DNA of 64,000 nucleotides from Nematostella vectensis (GCF_932526225.1 NC_064048.1:12035665-12099664), one strand, 5' to 3'. Positions 50,757-64,000 are shown, numbered from the stretch's first letter. Notes: generated by a model from the sequence alone, not told the origin. Numbers and translations: made by a program.

Positions 50757-51249
50757 GTTCAAGATAACGTTTTTTAGTATTTTTTTATAATACTCATCAA
50801 AAAAGTGGTGTGACATAGGTTCGTCTACCTGATCCAGGATACTAAAGATACAGGCTTGATATGCATTATACACAGCTAGCAAAATGAGCTTGCTAGCTTT
50901 ACTGATTATTTGTATTCGATATTTTCCTAGTAAGAGAACAAAAATAAAAAGCAAAGAGTCGAGGAAGTAAACAAGTTATGTGATCTTTAATGTTTTATTA
51001 GGAGGGGTACATTTTGTACAAAGAAGCATACATAGAATATGCTTAAAAGTACAGTGTGATGAAGAGCTTTGCAATAGCTCTCCGGCCAGGACACAATGAA
51101 TTTCAGTCAAATTCTAATGTTGACCTAAGAGCCTTTGGTCCATGTGGAAGACTTAAATTCAAAGGAAATGCCCACAAACTGTCAATAAACATTCAGTAAA
51201 ATATCGAATATTATTTTAACAAAGCATTGACAACTATTAAAGTTCAACT
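49531..51249 (+). repeat. Monomer 30 (1719 bp)
   Basis: B box 50673-50683; T tract of 39. Shares C50871, A51051 and the 9-A run with monomer 26. Confidence 0.97.
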
Positions 51250-52428
51250 GTGTGTAGACAATTGAAAGCCTACAAGAAACACTGACTCCAGACATGCGCA
51301 GTGCCATGACGCTGCCCCTTTAATGAGTGGAGAGGGGAGGGATACAAGTTTATTAAAAGTCTATTTGTGAGACCAACAAACTGGTTGAAAGAACAAGCGT
51401 GTTAATAGTAAAACAATTATTTGATTACAAAACTACTGTAGATTCCTTTGCACCAAGATAATAACACACATTATTTTGTTTGTTATTTAGGAGGAACGAT
51501 ACGAGCTCTACGAGACAAATGAGAAGTATTTATTACTCATCTAAATTATACACGTAAATAATAATATTCAAAAGAACTACTGTAACTAAGTAAGTAACAC
51601 TCTCATGTTTTTAAAATTTTAAATAAGTATACAGTTTCATTCAGATACATCTTGTGGTCACTGTGCCATCTACAGGGCCATACCCAAAGCACCTGTGCAC
51701 CCCATCCAACTAAGGGCATCGGCTGCACAGATGTTCCTGATAAATGGGGCAGGAAAATTTTCCGCGACACCGTGCTTTCATGGTCCCCCATGATTCCTTG
51801 TTGGGTGAAGCCCCTCTAGATGTTGACATGTCAACTTCGCAGTCACATGAAAGAAATGTCTAATAGTGTTTTGCAGTCAAGTTGGTTTACGATAATTGGT
51901 TACAATAGTTGGTTACAATAATTTTGAAAAATTGTTATCATAGCTATGGTCAAATACTGTACATAGAACTGCAAATAAAAAGACTAAAAAAAATAATAAT
52001 AAAAATAAAGCAAAACTAAAAGTAAAGCAAAAAACGACAGAGACATTCTGTACACAATAAAAGACAATGCGCCCGCGTGCGTTACGATGCCACGCCGACA
52101 TAGCGAGCCCCCAAGGGACCCAAAACGCCCACATAGACCTGTATTTTTTTTCATCCTATATCTCAGCGAGCTGTGCGTGGCGTAACCGTATTACAGGCCT
52201 GGGATCCTGGTTATTGTCCTCCCCATTAATGCGCGGGTTGGAATACCTTGCAAGAGTGTTGTACAGCATATTCGCCGGAAATATCGGTGCTTGGGGCCTT
52301 CGGGTTCTTTACAGCCTTCCGTAAAAGCCTTGTGCTGCCATACCGATTGGGTAATCCGTATGTATGGTTTCCGTTTTGTTCTTTAGGCCGGGTTCGATCC
52401 CAGGCCAATGGCCTTTTTTTTTCTCTAT

Positions 52429-52467
<39 letters not shown>

Positions 52468-52960
52468 GTTCAAGATAACGTTTTTTAGTATTTTTTTATA
52501 ATACTCATCAAAAAAGTGGTGTGACATAGGTTCGTCTACCTGATCCAGGATACTAAAGATACAGGCTTGATATGCATTATATACAGCTAGCAAAATGAGC
52601 TTGCTAGCTTTACTGATTATTTGTATTCGATATTTTCCTAGTAAGAGAACAAAAATAAAAAGCAAAGAGTCGAGGAAGTAAACAAGTTATGTGATCTTTA
52701 ATGTTTTATTAGGAGGGGTACATTTTGTACAAAGAAGCATACATAGAATATGCTTAAAAGTGCAGTGTGATGAAGAGCTTTGCAATAGCTCTCCGGCCAG
52801 GACACAATGAATTTCAGTCAAATTGTAATGTTGACCTAAGAGCCTTTGGTCCATGTGGAAGACTTAAATTCAAAGGAAATGCCCACAAACTGTCAATAAA
52901 CATTCAGTAAAATATCGAATATTATTTTAACAAAGCATTGACAACTATTAAAGTTCAACT
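51250..52960 (+). repeat. Monomer 31 (1711 bp)
   Basis: B box 52391-52401; T tract of 32. Shares T51603 with monomer 27 but carries G52825, which monomer 27 lacks, so an exchange or conversion boundary lies inside this copy. Confidence 0.96.
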
Positions 52961-54139
52961 GTGTGTAGACAATTGAAAGCCTACAAGAAACACTGACTCC
53001 AGACATGCGCAGTGCCATGACGCTGCCCCTTTAATGAGTGGAGAGGGGAGGGATACAAGTTTATTAAAAGTCTATTTGTGAGACCAACAAACTGGTTGAA
53101 AGAACAAGCGTGTTAATAGTAAAACAATTATTTGATTACAAAACTACTGTAGATTCCCTTGCACCAAGATAATAACACACATTATTTTGTTTGTTATTTA
53201 GGAGGAACGATACGAGCTCTACGAGACAAATGAGAAGTATTTATTACTCATCTAAATTATACACGTAAATAATAATATTCAAAAGAACTACTGTAACTAA
53301 GTAAGTAACACTCACATGTTTTTAAAATTTTAAATAAGTATACAGTTTCATTCAGATACATCTTGTGGTCACTGTGCCATCTACAGGGCCATACCCAAAG
53401 CACCTGTGCACCCCATCCAACTAAGGGCATCGGCTGCACAGATGTTCCTGATAAATGGGGCAGGAAAATTTTCCGCGACACCGTGCTTTCATGGTCCCCC
53501 ATGATTCCTTGTTGGGTGAAGCCCCTCTAGATGTTGACATGTCAACTTCGCAGTCACATGAAAGAAATGTCTAATAGTGTTTTGCAGTCAAGTTGGTTTA
53601 CGATAATTGGTTACAATAGTTGGTTACAATAATTTTGAAAAATTGTTATCATAGCTATGGTCAAATACTGTACATAGAACTGCAAATAAAAAGACTAAAA
53701 AAAATAATAATAAAAATAAAGCAAAACTAAAAGTAAAGCAAAAAACGACAGAGACATTCTGTACACAATAAAAGACAATGCGCCCGCGTGCGTTACGATG
53801 CCACGCCGACATAGCGAGCCCCCAAGGGACCCAAAACGCCCACATAGACCTGTATTTTTTTTCATCCTATATCTCAGCGAGCTGTGCGTGGCGTAACCGT
53901 ATTACAGGCCTGGGATCCTGGTTATTGTCCTCCCCATTAATGCGCGGGTTGGAATACCTTGCAAGAGTGTTGTACAGCATATTCGCCGGAAATATCGGTG
54001 CTTGGGGCCTTCGGGTTCTTTACAGCCTTCCGTAAAAGCCTTGTGCTGCCATACCGATTGGGTAATCCGTATGTATGGTTTCCGTTTTGTTCTTTAGGCC
54101 GGGTTCGATCCCAGGCCAATGGCCTTTTTTTTTCTCTAT

Positions 54140-54175
<36 letters not shown>

Positions 54176-54668
54176 GTTCAAGATAACGTTTTTTAGTATT
54201 TTTTTATAATACTCATCAAAAAAGTGGTGTGACATAGGTTCGTCTACCTGATCCAGGATACTAAAGATACAGGCTTGATATGCATTATATACAGCTAGCA
54301 AAATGAGCTTGCTAGCTTTACTGATTATTTGTATTCGATATTTTCCTAGTAAGAGAACAAAAATAAAAAGCAAAGAGTCGAGGAAGTAAACAAGTTATGT
54401 GATCTTTAATGTTTTATTAGGAGGGGTACATTTTGTACAAAGAAGCATACATAGAATATGCTTAAAAGTGCAGTGTGATGAAGAGCTTTGCAATAGCTCT
54501 CCGGCCAGGACACAATGAATTTCAGTCAAATTGTAATGTTGACCTAAGAGCCTTTGGTCCATGTGGAAGACTTAAATTCAAAGGAAATGCCCACAAACTG
54601 TCAATAAACATTCAGTAAAATATCGAATATTATTTTAACAAAGCATTGACAACTATTAAAGTTCAACT
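52961..54668 (+). repeat. Monomer 32 (1708 bp)
   Basis: B box 54102-54112; T tract of 30 after ATG (G lost). Private C53158 (GATTCCCTTG); carries G54533. It has no clear partner in monomers 26-29 and is the extra unit of the right-hand block. Confidence 0.96.
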
Positions 54669-55846
54669 GTGTGTAGACAATTGAAAGCCTACAAGAAACA
54701 CTGACTCCAGACATGCGCAGTGCCATGACGCTGCCCCTTTAATGAGTGGAGAGGGGAGGGATACAAGTTTATTAAAAGTCTATTTGTGAGACCAACAAAC
54801 TGGTTGAAAGAACAAGCGTGTTAATAGTAAAACAATTATTTGATTACAAAACTACTGTAGATTCCTTTGCACCAAGATAATAACACACATTATTTTGTTT
54901 GTTATTTAGGAGGAACGATACGAGCTCTACGAGACAAATGAGAAGTATTTATTACTCATCTAAATTATACACGTAAATAATAATATTCAAAAGAACTACT
55001 GTAACTAAGTAAGTAACACTCACATGTTTTTAAAATTTTAAATAAGTATACAGTTTCATTCAGATACATCTTGTGGTCACTGTGCCATCTACAGGGCCAT
55101 ACCCAAAGCACCTGTGCACCCCATCCAACTAAGGGCATCGGCTGCACAGATGTTCCTGATAAATGGGGCAGGAAAATTTTCCGCGACACCGTGCTTTCAT
55201 GGTCCCCCATGATTCCTTGTTGGGTGAAGCCCCTCTAGATGTTGACATGTCAACTTCGCAGTCACATGAAAGAAATGTCTAATAGTGTTTTGCAGTCAAG
55301 TTGGTTTACGATAATTGGTTACAATAGTTGGTTACAATAATTTTGAAAAATTGTTATCATAGCTATGGTCAAATACTGTACATAGAACTGCAAATAAAAA
55401 GACTAAAAAAATAATAATAAAAATAAAGCAAAACTAAAAGTAAAGCAAAAAACGACAGAGACATTCTGTACACAATAAAAGACAATGCGCCCGCGTGCGT
55501 TACGATGCCACGCCGACATAGCGAGCCCCCAAGGGACCCAAAACGCCCACATAGACCTGTATTTTTTTTCATCCTATATCTCAGCGAGCTGTGCGTGGCG
55601 TAACCGTATTACAGGCCTGGGATCCTGGTTATTGTCCTCCCCATTAATGCGCGGGTTGGAATACCTTGCAAGAGTGTTGTACAGCATATTCGCCGGAAAT
55701 ATCGGTGCTTGGGGCCTTCGGGTTCTTTACAGCCTTCCGTAAAAGCCTTGTGCTGCCATACCGATTGGGTAATCCGTATGTATGGTTTCCGTTTTGTTCT
55801 TTAGGCCGGGTTCGATCCCAGGCCAATGGCCTTTTTTTTTCTTTAT

Positions 55847-55891
<45 letters not shown>

Positions 55892-56384
55892 GTTCAAGAT
55901 AACGTTTTTTAGTATTTTTTTATAATACTCATCAAAAAAGTGGTGTGACATAGGTTCGTCTACCTGATCCAGGATACTAAAGATACAGGCTTGATATGCA
56001 TTATATACAGCTAGCAAAATGAGCTTGCTAGCTTTACTGATTATTTGTATTCGATATTTTCCTAGTAAGAGAACAAAAATAAAAAGCAAAGAGTCGAGGA
56101 AGTAAACAAGTTATGTGATCTTTAATGTTTTATTAGGAGGGGTACATTTTGTACAAAGAAGCATACATAGAATATGCTTAAAAGTGCAGTGTGATGAAGA
56201 GCTTTGCAATAGCTCTCCGGCCAGGACACAATGAATTTCAGTCAAATTGTAATGTTGACCTAAGAGCCTTTGGTCCATGTGGAAGACTTAAATTCAAAGG
56301 AAATGCCCACAAACTGTCAATAAACATTCAGTAAAATATCGAATATTATTTTAACAAAGCATTGACAACTATTAAAGTTCAACT
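54669..56384 (+). repeat. Monomer 33 (1716 bp)
   Basis: B box 55809-55819; T tract of 39 after ATG (G lost); 7 A; G56249. Partner of monomer 28. Private T55843 (CTTTATG for CTCTATG). Confidence 0.97.
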
Positions 56385-57563
56385 GTGTGTAGACAATTGA
56401 AAGCCTACAAGAAACACTGACTCCAGACATGCGCAGTGCCATGACGCTGCCCCTTTAATGAGTGGAGAGGGGAGGGATACAAGTTTATTAAAAGTCTATT
56501 TGTGAGACCAACAAACTGGTTGAAAGAACAAGCGTGTTAATAGTAAAACAATTATTTGATTACAAAACTACTGTAGATTCCTTTGCACCAAGATAATAAC
56601 ACACATTATTTTGTTTGTTATTTAGGAGGAACGATACGAGCTCTACGAGACAAATGAGAAGTATTTATTACTCATCTAAATTATACACGTAAATAATAAT
56701 ATTCAAAAGAACTACTGTAACTAAGTAAGTAACACTCACATGTTTTTAAAATTTTAAATAAGTATACAGTTTCATTCAGATACATCTTGTGGTCACTGTG
56801 CCATCTACAGGGCCATACCCAAAGCACCTGTGCACCCCATCCAACTAAGGGCATCGGCTGCACAGATGTTCCTGATAAATGGGGCAGGAAAATTTTCCGC
56901 GACACCGTGCTTTCATGGTCCCCCATGATTCCTTGTTGGGTGAAGCCCCTCTAGATGTTGACATGTCAACTTCACAATCACATGAAAGAAATGTCTAATA
57001 GTGTTTTGCAGTCAAGTTGGTTTACGATAATTGGTTACAATAGTTGGTTACAATAATTTTGAAAAATTGTTATCATAGCTATGGTCAAATACTGTACATA
57101 GAACTGCAAATAAAAAGACTAAAAAAAATAATAATAAAAATAAAGCAAAACTAAAAGTAAAGCAAAAAACGACAGAGACATTCTGTACACAATAAAAGAC
57201 AATGCGCCCGCGTGCGTTACGATGCCACGCCGACATAGCGAGCCCCCAAGGGACCCAAAACGCCCACATAGACCTGTATTTTTTTTCATCCTATATCTCA
57301 GCGAGCTGTGCGTGGCGTAACCGTATTACAGGCCTGGGATCCTGGTTATTGTCCTCCCCATTAATGCGCGGGTTGGAATACCTTGCAAGAGTGTTGTACA
57401 GCATATTCGCCGGAAATATCGGTGCTTGGGGCCTTCGGGTTCTTTACAGCCTTCCGTAAAAGCCTTGTGCTGCCATACCGATTGGGTAATCCGTATGTAT
57501 GGTTTCCGTTTTGTTCTTTAGGCCGGGTTCGATCCCAGGCCAATGGCCTTTTTTTTTCTCTAT

Positions 57564-57599
<36 letters not shown>

Positions 57600-58092
57600 G
57601 TTCAAGATAACGTTTTTTAGTATTTTTTTATAATACTCATCAAAAAAGTGGTGTGACATAGGTTCGTCTACCTGATCCAGGATACTAAAGATACAGGCTT
57701 GATATGCATTATATACAGCTAGCAAAATGAGCTTGCTAGCTTTACTGATTATTTGTATTCGATATTTTCCTAGTAAGAGAACAAAAATAAAAAGCAAAGA
57801 GTCGAGGAAGTAAACAAGTTATGTGATCTTTAATGTTTTATTAGGAGGGGTACATTTTGTACAAAGAAGCATACATAGAATATGCTTAAAAGTGCAGTGT
57901 GATGAAGAGCTTTGCAATAGCTCTCCGGCCAGGACACAATGAATTTCAGTCAAATTGTAATGTTGACCTAAGAGCCTTTGGTCCATGTGGAAGACTTAAA
58001 TTCAAAGGAAATGCCCACAAACTGTCAATAAACATTCAGTAAAATATCGAATATTATTTTAACAAAGCATTGACAACTATTAAAGTTCAACT
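56385..58092 (+). repeat. Monomer 34 (1708 bp)
   Basis: B box 57526-57536; T tract of 29. Shares CACAATCA at 56973-56980 with monomer 29; carries G57957. Confidence 0.97.
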
Positions 58093-59273
58093 GTGTGTAG
58101 ACAATTGAAAGCCTACAAGAAACACTGACTCCAGACATGCGCAGTGCCATGACGCTGCCCCTTTAATGAGTGGAGAGGGGAGGGATACAAGTTTATTAAA
58201 AGTCTATTTGTGAGACCAACAAACTGGTTGAAAGAACAAGCGTGTTAATAGTAAAACAATTATTTGATTACAAAACTACTGTAGATTTCTTTGCACCAAG
58301 ATAATAACACACATTATTTTGTTTGTTATTTAGGAGGAACGATACGAGCTCTACGAGACAAATGAGAAGTATTTATTACTCATCTAAATTATACACGTAA
58401 ATAATAATATTCAAAAGAACTACTGTAACTAAGTAAGTAACACTCACATGTTTTTAAAATTTTAAATAAGTATACAGTTTCATTCAGATACATCTTGTGG
58501 TCACTGTGCCATCTACAGGGCCATACCCAAAGCACCTGTGCACCCCATCCAACTAAGGGCATCGGCTGCACAGATGTTCCTGATAAATGGGGCAGGAAAA
58601 TTTTCCGCGACACCGTGCTTTCATGGTCCCCCATGATTCCTTGTTGGGTGAAGCCCCTCTAGATGTTGACATGTCAACTTCGCAGTCACATGAAAGAAAT
58701 GTCTAATAGTGTTTTGCAGTCAAGTTGGTTTACGATAATTGGTTACAATAGTTGGTTACAATAATTTTGAAAAATTGTTATCATAGCTATGGTCAAATAC
58801 TGTACATAGAACTGCAAATAAAAAGACTAAAAAAAATAATAATAAAAATAAAGCAAAACTAAAAGTAAAGCAAAAAACGACAGAGACATTCTGTACACAA
58901 TAAAAGACAATGCGCCCGCGTGCGTTACGATGCCACGCCGACATAGCGAGCCCCCAAGGGACCCAAAACGCCCACATAGACCTGTATTTTTTTTCATCCT
59001 ATATCTCAGCGAGCTGTGCGTGGCGTAACCGTATTACAGGCCTGGGATCCTGGTTATTGTCCTCCCCATTAATGCGCGGGTTGGAATACCTTGCAAGAGT
59101 GTTGTACAGCATATTCGCCGGAAATATCGGTGCTTGGGGCCTTCGGGTTCTTTACAGCCTTCCGTAAAAGCCTTGTGCTGCCATACCGATTGGGTAATCC
59201 GTATGTATGGTTTCCGTTTTGTTCTTTAGGCCGGGTTCGATCCCAGGCCAATGGCCTTTTTTTTTCTCTATGG

Positions 59274-59304
<31 letters not shown>

Positions 59305-59797
59305 GTTCAAGATAACGTTTTTTAGTATTTTTTTATAATACTCATCAAAAAAGTGGTGTGACATAGGTTCGTCTACCTGATCCAGGATACTAAAGATACA
59401 GGCTTGATATGCATTATATACAGCTAGCAAAATGAGCTTGCTAGCTTTACTGATTATTTGTATTCGATATTTTCCTAGTAAGAGAACAAAAATAAAAAGC
59501 AAAGAGTCGAGGAAGTAAACAAGTTATGTGATCTTTAATGTTTTATTAGGAGGGGTACATTTTGTACAAAGAAGCATACATAGAATATGCTTAAAAGTGC
59601 AGTGTGATGAAGAGCTTTGCAATAGCTCTCCGGCCAGGACACAATGAATTTCAGTCAAATTCTAATGTTGACCTAAGAGCCTTTGGTCCATGTGGAAGAC
59701 TTAAATTCAAAGGAAATGCCCACAAACTGTCAATAAACATTCAGTAAAATATCGAATATTATTTTAACAAAGCATTGACAACTATTAAAGTTCAACT
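58093..59797 (+). repeat. Monomer 35 (1705 bp)
   Basis: B box 59234-59244; T tract of 26, as in monomers 1, 8 and 15. Private T58288 (GATTTCTTTG). Confidence 0.96.
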
Positions 59798-60977
59798 GTG
59801 TGTAGACAATTGAAAGCCTACAAGAAACACTGACTCCAGACATGCGCAGTGCCATGACGCTGCCCCTTTAATGAGTGGAGAGGGGAGGGATACAAGTTTA
59901 TTAAAAGTCTATTTGTGAGACCAACAAACTGGTTGAAAGAACAAGCGTGTTAATAGTAAAACAATTATTTGATTACAAAACTACTGTAGATTCCTTTGCA
60001 CCAAGATAATAACACACATTATTTTGTTTGTTATTTAGGAGGAACGATACGAGCTCTACGAGACAAATGAGAAGTATTTATTACTCATCTAAATTATACA
60101 CGTAAATAATAATATTCAAAAGAACTACTGTAACTAAGTAAGTAACACTCACATGTTTTTAAAATTTTAAATAAGTATACAGTTTCATTCAGATACATCT
60201 TGTGGTCACTGTGCCATCTACAGGGCCATACCCAAAGCACCTGTGCACCCCATCCAACTAAGGGCATCGGCTGCACAGATGTTCCTGATAAATGGGGCAG
60301 GAAAATTTTCCGCGACACCGTGCTTTCATGGTCCCCCATGATTCCTTGTTGGGTGAAGCCCCTCTAGATGTTGACATGTCAACTTCGCAGTCACATGAAA
60401 GAAATGTCTAATAGTGTTTTGCAGTCAAGTTGGTTTACGATAATTGGTTACAATAGTTGGTTACAATAATTTTGAAAAATTGTTATCATAGCTATGGTCA
60501 AATACTGTACATAGAACTGCAAATAAAAAGACTAAAAAAAATAATAATAAAAATAAAGCAAAACTAAAAGTAAAGCAAAAAACGACAGAGACATTCTGTA
60601 CACAATAAAAGACAATGCGCCCGCGTGCGTTACGATGCCACGCCGACATAGCGAGCCCCCAAGGGACCCAAAACGCCCACATAGACCTGTATTTTTTTTC
60701 ATCCTATATCTCAGCGAGCTGTGCGTGGCGTAACCGTATTACAGGCCTGGGATCCTGGTTATTGTCCTCCCCATTAATGCGCGGGTTGGAATACCTTGCA
60801 AGAGTGTTGTACAGCATATTCGCCGGAAATATCGGTGCTTGGGGCCTTCGGGTTCTTTACAGCCTTCCGTAAAAGCCTTGTGCTGCCATACCGATTGGGT
60901 AATCCGTATGTATGGTTTCCGTTTTGTTCTTTAGGCCGGGTTCGATCCCAGGCCAATGGCCTTTTTTTTTCTCTATG

Positions 60978-61010
<33 letters not shown>

Positions 61011-61503
61011 GTTCAAGATAACGTTTTTTAGTATTTTTTTATAATACTCATCAAAAAAGTGGTGTGACATAGGTTCGTCTACCTGATCCAGGATACTAAA
61101 GATACAGGCTTGATATGCATTATATACAGCTAGCAAAATGAGCTTGCTAGCTTTACTGATTATTTGTATTCGATATTTTCCTAGTAAGAGAACAAAAATA
61201 AAAAGCAAAGAGTCGAGGAAGTAAACAAGTTATGTGATCTTTAATGTTTTATTAGGAGGGGTACATTTTGTACAAAGAAGCATACATAGAATATGCTTAA
61301 AAGTGCAGTGTGATGAAGAGCTTTGCAATAGCTCTCCGGCCAGGACACAATGAATTTCAGTCAAATTCTAATGTTGACCTAAGAGCCTTTGGTCCATGTG
61401 GAAGACTTAAATTCAAAGGAAATGCCCACAAACTGTCAATAAACATTCAGTAAAATATCGAATATTATTTTAACAAAGCATTGAAAACTATTAAAGTTCA
61501 ACT
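59798..61503 (+). repeat. Monomer 36 (1706 bp)
   Basis: B box 60939-60949; T tract of 28 after ATG (G lost), the same combination as monomer 16. Private A61485 (TTGAAAACTA). Confidence 0.96.
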
Positions 61504-62682
61504 GTGTGTAGACAATTGAAAGCCTACAAGAAACACTGACTCAAGACATGCGCAGTGCCATGACGCTGCCCCTTTAATGAGTGGAGAGGGGAGGGATACA
61601 AGTTTATTAAAAGTCTATTTGTGAGACCAACAAACTGGTTGAAAGAACAAGCGTGTTAATAGTAAAACAATTATTTGATTACAAAACTACTGTAGATTCC
61701 TTTGCACCAAGATAATAACACACATTATTTTGTTTGTTATTTAGGAGGAACGATACGAGCTCTACGAGACAAATGAGAAGTATTTATTACTCATCTAAAT
61801 TATACACGTAAATAATAATATTCAAAAGAACTACTGTAACTAAGTAAGTAACACTCACATGTTTTTAAAATTTTAAATAAGTATACAGTTTCATTCAGAT
61901 ACATCTTGTGGTCACTGTGCCATCTACAGGGCCATACCCAAAGCACCTGTGCACCCCATCCAACTAAGGGCATCGGCTGCACAGATGTTCCTGATAAATG
62001 GGGCAGGAAAATTTTCCGCGACACCGTGCTTTCATGGTCCCCCATGATTCCTTGTTGGGTGAAGCCCCTCTAGATGTTGACATGTCAACTTCGCAGTCAC
62101 ATGAAAGAAATGTCTAATAGTGTTTTGCAGTCAAGTTGGTTTACGATAATTGGTTACAATAGTTGGTTACAATAATTTTGAAAAATTGTTATCATAGCTA
62201 TGGTCAAATACTGTACATAGAACTGCAAATAAAAAGACTAAAAAAAATAATAATAAAAATAAAGCAAAACTAAAAGTAAAGCAAAAAACGACAGAGACAT
62301 TCTGTACACAATAAAAGACAATGCGCCCGCGTGCGTTACGATGCCACGCCGACATAGCGAGCCCCCAAGGGACCCAAAACGCCCACATAGACCTGTATTT
62401 TTTTTCATCCTATATCTCAGCGAGCTGTGCGTGGCGTAACCGTATTACAGGCCTGGGATCCTGGTTATTGTCCTCCCCATTAATGCGCGGGTTGGAATAC
62501 CTTGCAAGAGTGTTGTACAGCATATTCGCCGGAAATATCGGTGCTTGGGGCCTTCGGGTTCTTTACAGCCTTCCGTAAAAGCCTTGTGCTGCCATACCGA
62601 TTGGGTAATCCGTATGTATGGTTTCCGTTTTGTTCTTTAGGCCGGGTTCGATCCCAGGCCAATGGCCTTTTTTTTTCTCTAT

Positions 62683-62720
<38 letters not shown>

Positions 62721-63213
62721 GTTCAAGATAACGTTTTTTAGTATTTTTTTATAATACTCATCAAAAAAGTGGTGTGACATAGGTTCGTCTACCTGATCCA
62801 GGATACTAAAGATACAGGCTTGATATGCATTATATACAGCTAGCAAAATGAGCTTGCTAGCTTTACTGATTATTTGTATTCGATATTTTCCTAGTAAGAG
62901 AACAAAAATAAAAAGCAAAGAGTCGAGGAAGTAAACAAGTTATGTGATCTTTAATGTTTTATTAGGAGGGGTACATTTTGTACAAAGAAGCATACATAGA
63001 ATATGCTTAAAAGTGCAGTGTGATGAAGAGCTTTGCAATAGCTCTCCGGCCAGGACACAATGAATTTCAGTCAAATTCTAATGTTGACCTAAGAGCCTTT
63101 GGTCCATGTGGAAGACTTAAATTCAAAGGAAATGCCCACAAACTGTCAATAAACATTCAGTAAAATATCGAATATTATTTTAACAAAGCATTGACAACTA
63201 TTAAAGTTCAACT
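61504..63213 (+). repeat. Monomer 37 (1710 bp)
   Basis: B box 62645-62655; T tract of 31. Private A61543 (CTCAAGACATG). Confidence 0.96.
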
Positions 63214-64000
63214 GTGTGTAGACAATTGAAAGCCTACAAGAAACACTGACTCCAGACATGCGCAGTGCCATGACGCTGCCCCTTTAATGAGTGGAGAGGG
63301 GAGGGATACAAGTTTATTAAAAGTCTATTTGTGAGACCAACAAACTGGTTGAAAGAACAAGCGTGTTAATAGTAAAACAATTATTTGATTACAAAACTAC
63401 TGTAGATTCCTTTGCACCAAGATAATAACACACATTATTTTGTTTGTTATTTAGGAGGAACGATACGAGCTCTACGAGACAAATGAGAAGTATTTATTAC
63501 TCATCTAAATTATACACGTAAATAATAATATTCAAAAGAACTACTGTAACTAAGTAAGTAACACTCACATGTTTTTAAAATTTTAAATAAGTATACAGTT
63601 TCATTCAGATACATCTTGTGGTCACTGTGCCATCTACAGGGCCATACCCAAAGCACCTGTGCACCCCATCCAACTAAGGGCATCGGCTGCACAGATGTTC
63701 CTGATAAATGGGGCAGGAAAATTTTCCGCGACACCGTGCTTTCATGGTCCCCCATGATTCCTTGTTGGGTGAAGCCCCTCTAGATGTTGACATGTCAACT
63801 TCGCAGTCACATGAAAGAAATGTCTAATAGTGTTTTGCAGTCAAGTTGGTTTACGATAATTGGTTACAATAGTTGGTTACAATAATTTTGAAAAATTGTT
63901 ATCATAGCTATGGTCAAATACTGTACATAGAACTGCAAATAAAAAGACTAAAAAAATAATAATAAAAATAAAGCAAAACTAAAAGTAAAGCAAAAAACGA
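63214..64000 (+). repeat. Monomer 38, partial (787 bp, cut by the window end)
   Basis: Only the first 46% of the monomer, ending in the A-rich tract (7 A form), so the B-box region lies outside the window. The array continues beyond the right edge. Confidence 0.96.

Larger units (their letters stand above)
49531..58092. repeat. Second higher-order block, copy 2 (monomers 30-34)
   Basis: Offset from copy 1 is about 6.85 kb for the first two pairs (26/30, 27/31) and 8.56 kb for the last two (28/33, 29/34). One monomer, 32, was therefore gained here or lost from copy 1. Confidence 0.86.
1..64000. repeat. Macrosatellite-type tandem array, 1.7-kb monomer, 37 full copies plus one partial
   Basis: The motif GTGTGTAGACAATTG recurs at 1, 1706, 3411, 5116, 6823 and so on to 63214, always in the same orientation and at 1704-1720 bp spacing. 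Everything between successive motifs is the same sequence with few changes. No unique DNA interrupts the array and neither array edge lies in the window. Most length variation comes from one T tract and, less, from short A or T runs. This is a long-period satellite (macrosatellite) kept homogeneous by unequal exchange or gene conversion. I do not recognise the family. The monomer phase is arbitrary. Confidence 0.98.

Noticed and set aside
1-64000. CRISPR array or other prokaryotic repeat system
   Set aside because: The repeat is 1.7 kb with no short repeat-spacer pattern, there are no associated genes, and the sequence is eukaryotic in character.
1-64000. Array of an intact transposon
   Set aside because: No transposase, reverse transcriptase or integrase frame is present, and I found no terminal inverted or long terminal repeats at monomer boundaries.

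Overview
The whole 64-kb window is one uninterrupted head-to-tail tandem array of a single 1.7-kb monomer: 37 complete copies plus one partial copy. The array runs off both ends of the window. Monomers are 1704 to 1720 bp long (mean about 1708 bp from the copy starts) and differ by only a handful of substitutions and homopolymer length changes. I see no protein-coding gene, rRNA gene, functional tRNA gene, CRISPR array or autonomous transposon. The open reading frames are repeated shadows of the monomer and carry frameshifts, nonsense changes or non-ATG starts from copy to copy.

The organism is a eukaryote, most likely an animal. The reasons are the long homogenised satellite array, AT-rich DNA with long homopolymers, an internal RNA polymerase III type B box, and no bacterial-style gene organisation. 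I cannot name a species. CpG is not obviously depleted, so I do not commit to vertebrate or invertebrate.

Monomer layout, using copy 1 (phase chosen arbitrarily at GTGTGTAGAC): 1-300, unrecognised AT-rich sequence with one splice-acceptor-like motif; 300-720, unrecognised sequence with two perfect palindromes and a 13-bp mini-repeat; 724-785, an A-rich tract; 821-1164, a GC- and CpG-rich segment. That segment holds a perfect-consensus A box, a perfect-consensus B box, two long-range inverted repeats, and a T9 run placed like a Pol III terminator. A T tract of 25-41 bases follows at 1182-1207, then AT-rich sequence with several small hairpins to 1705. The best functional guess is a short, structured Pol III-type transcript encoded once per monomer. 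Alternatively it is the fossil of a tRNA-derived element captured in a satellite. A TTTT inside the putative transcript argues against efficient full-length synthesis.

The array has higher-order structure. Copies 1-7 and 8-14 are a duplicated 7-monomer block (about 11.94 kb), shown by shared private variants in the same order. A shortened relative follows in copies 15-19. Copies 26-29 are related to 30-34 as a second duplicated block with one monomer inserted or lost. Copies 20-22 are the most diverged. T-tract length tracks this ancestry, so the length differences look inherited, not like read noise.
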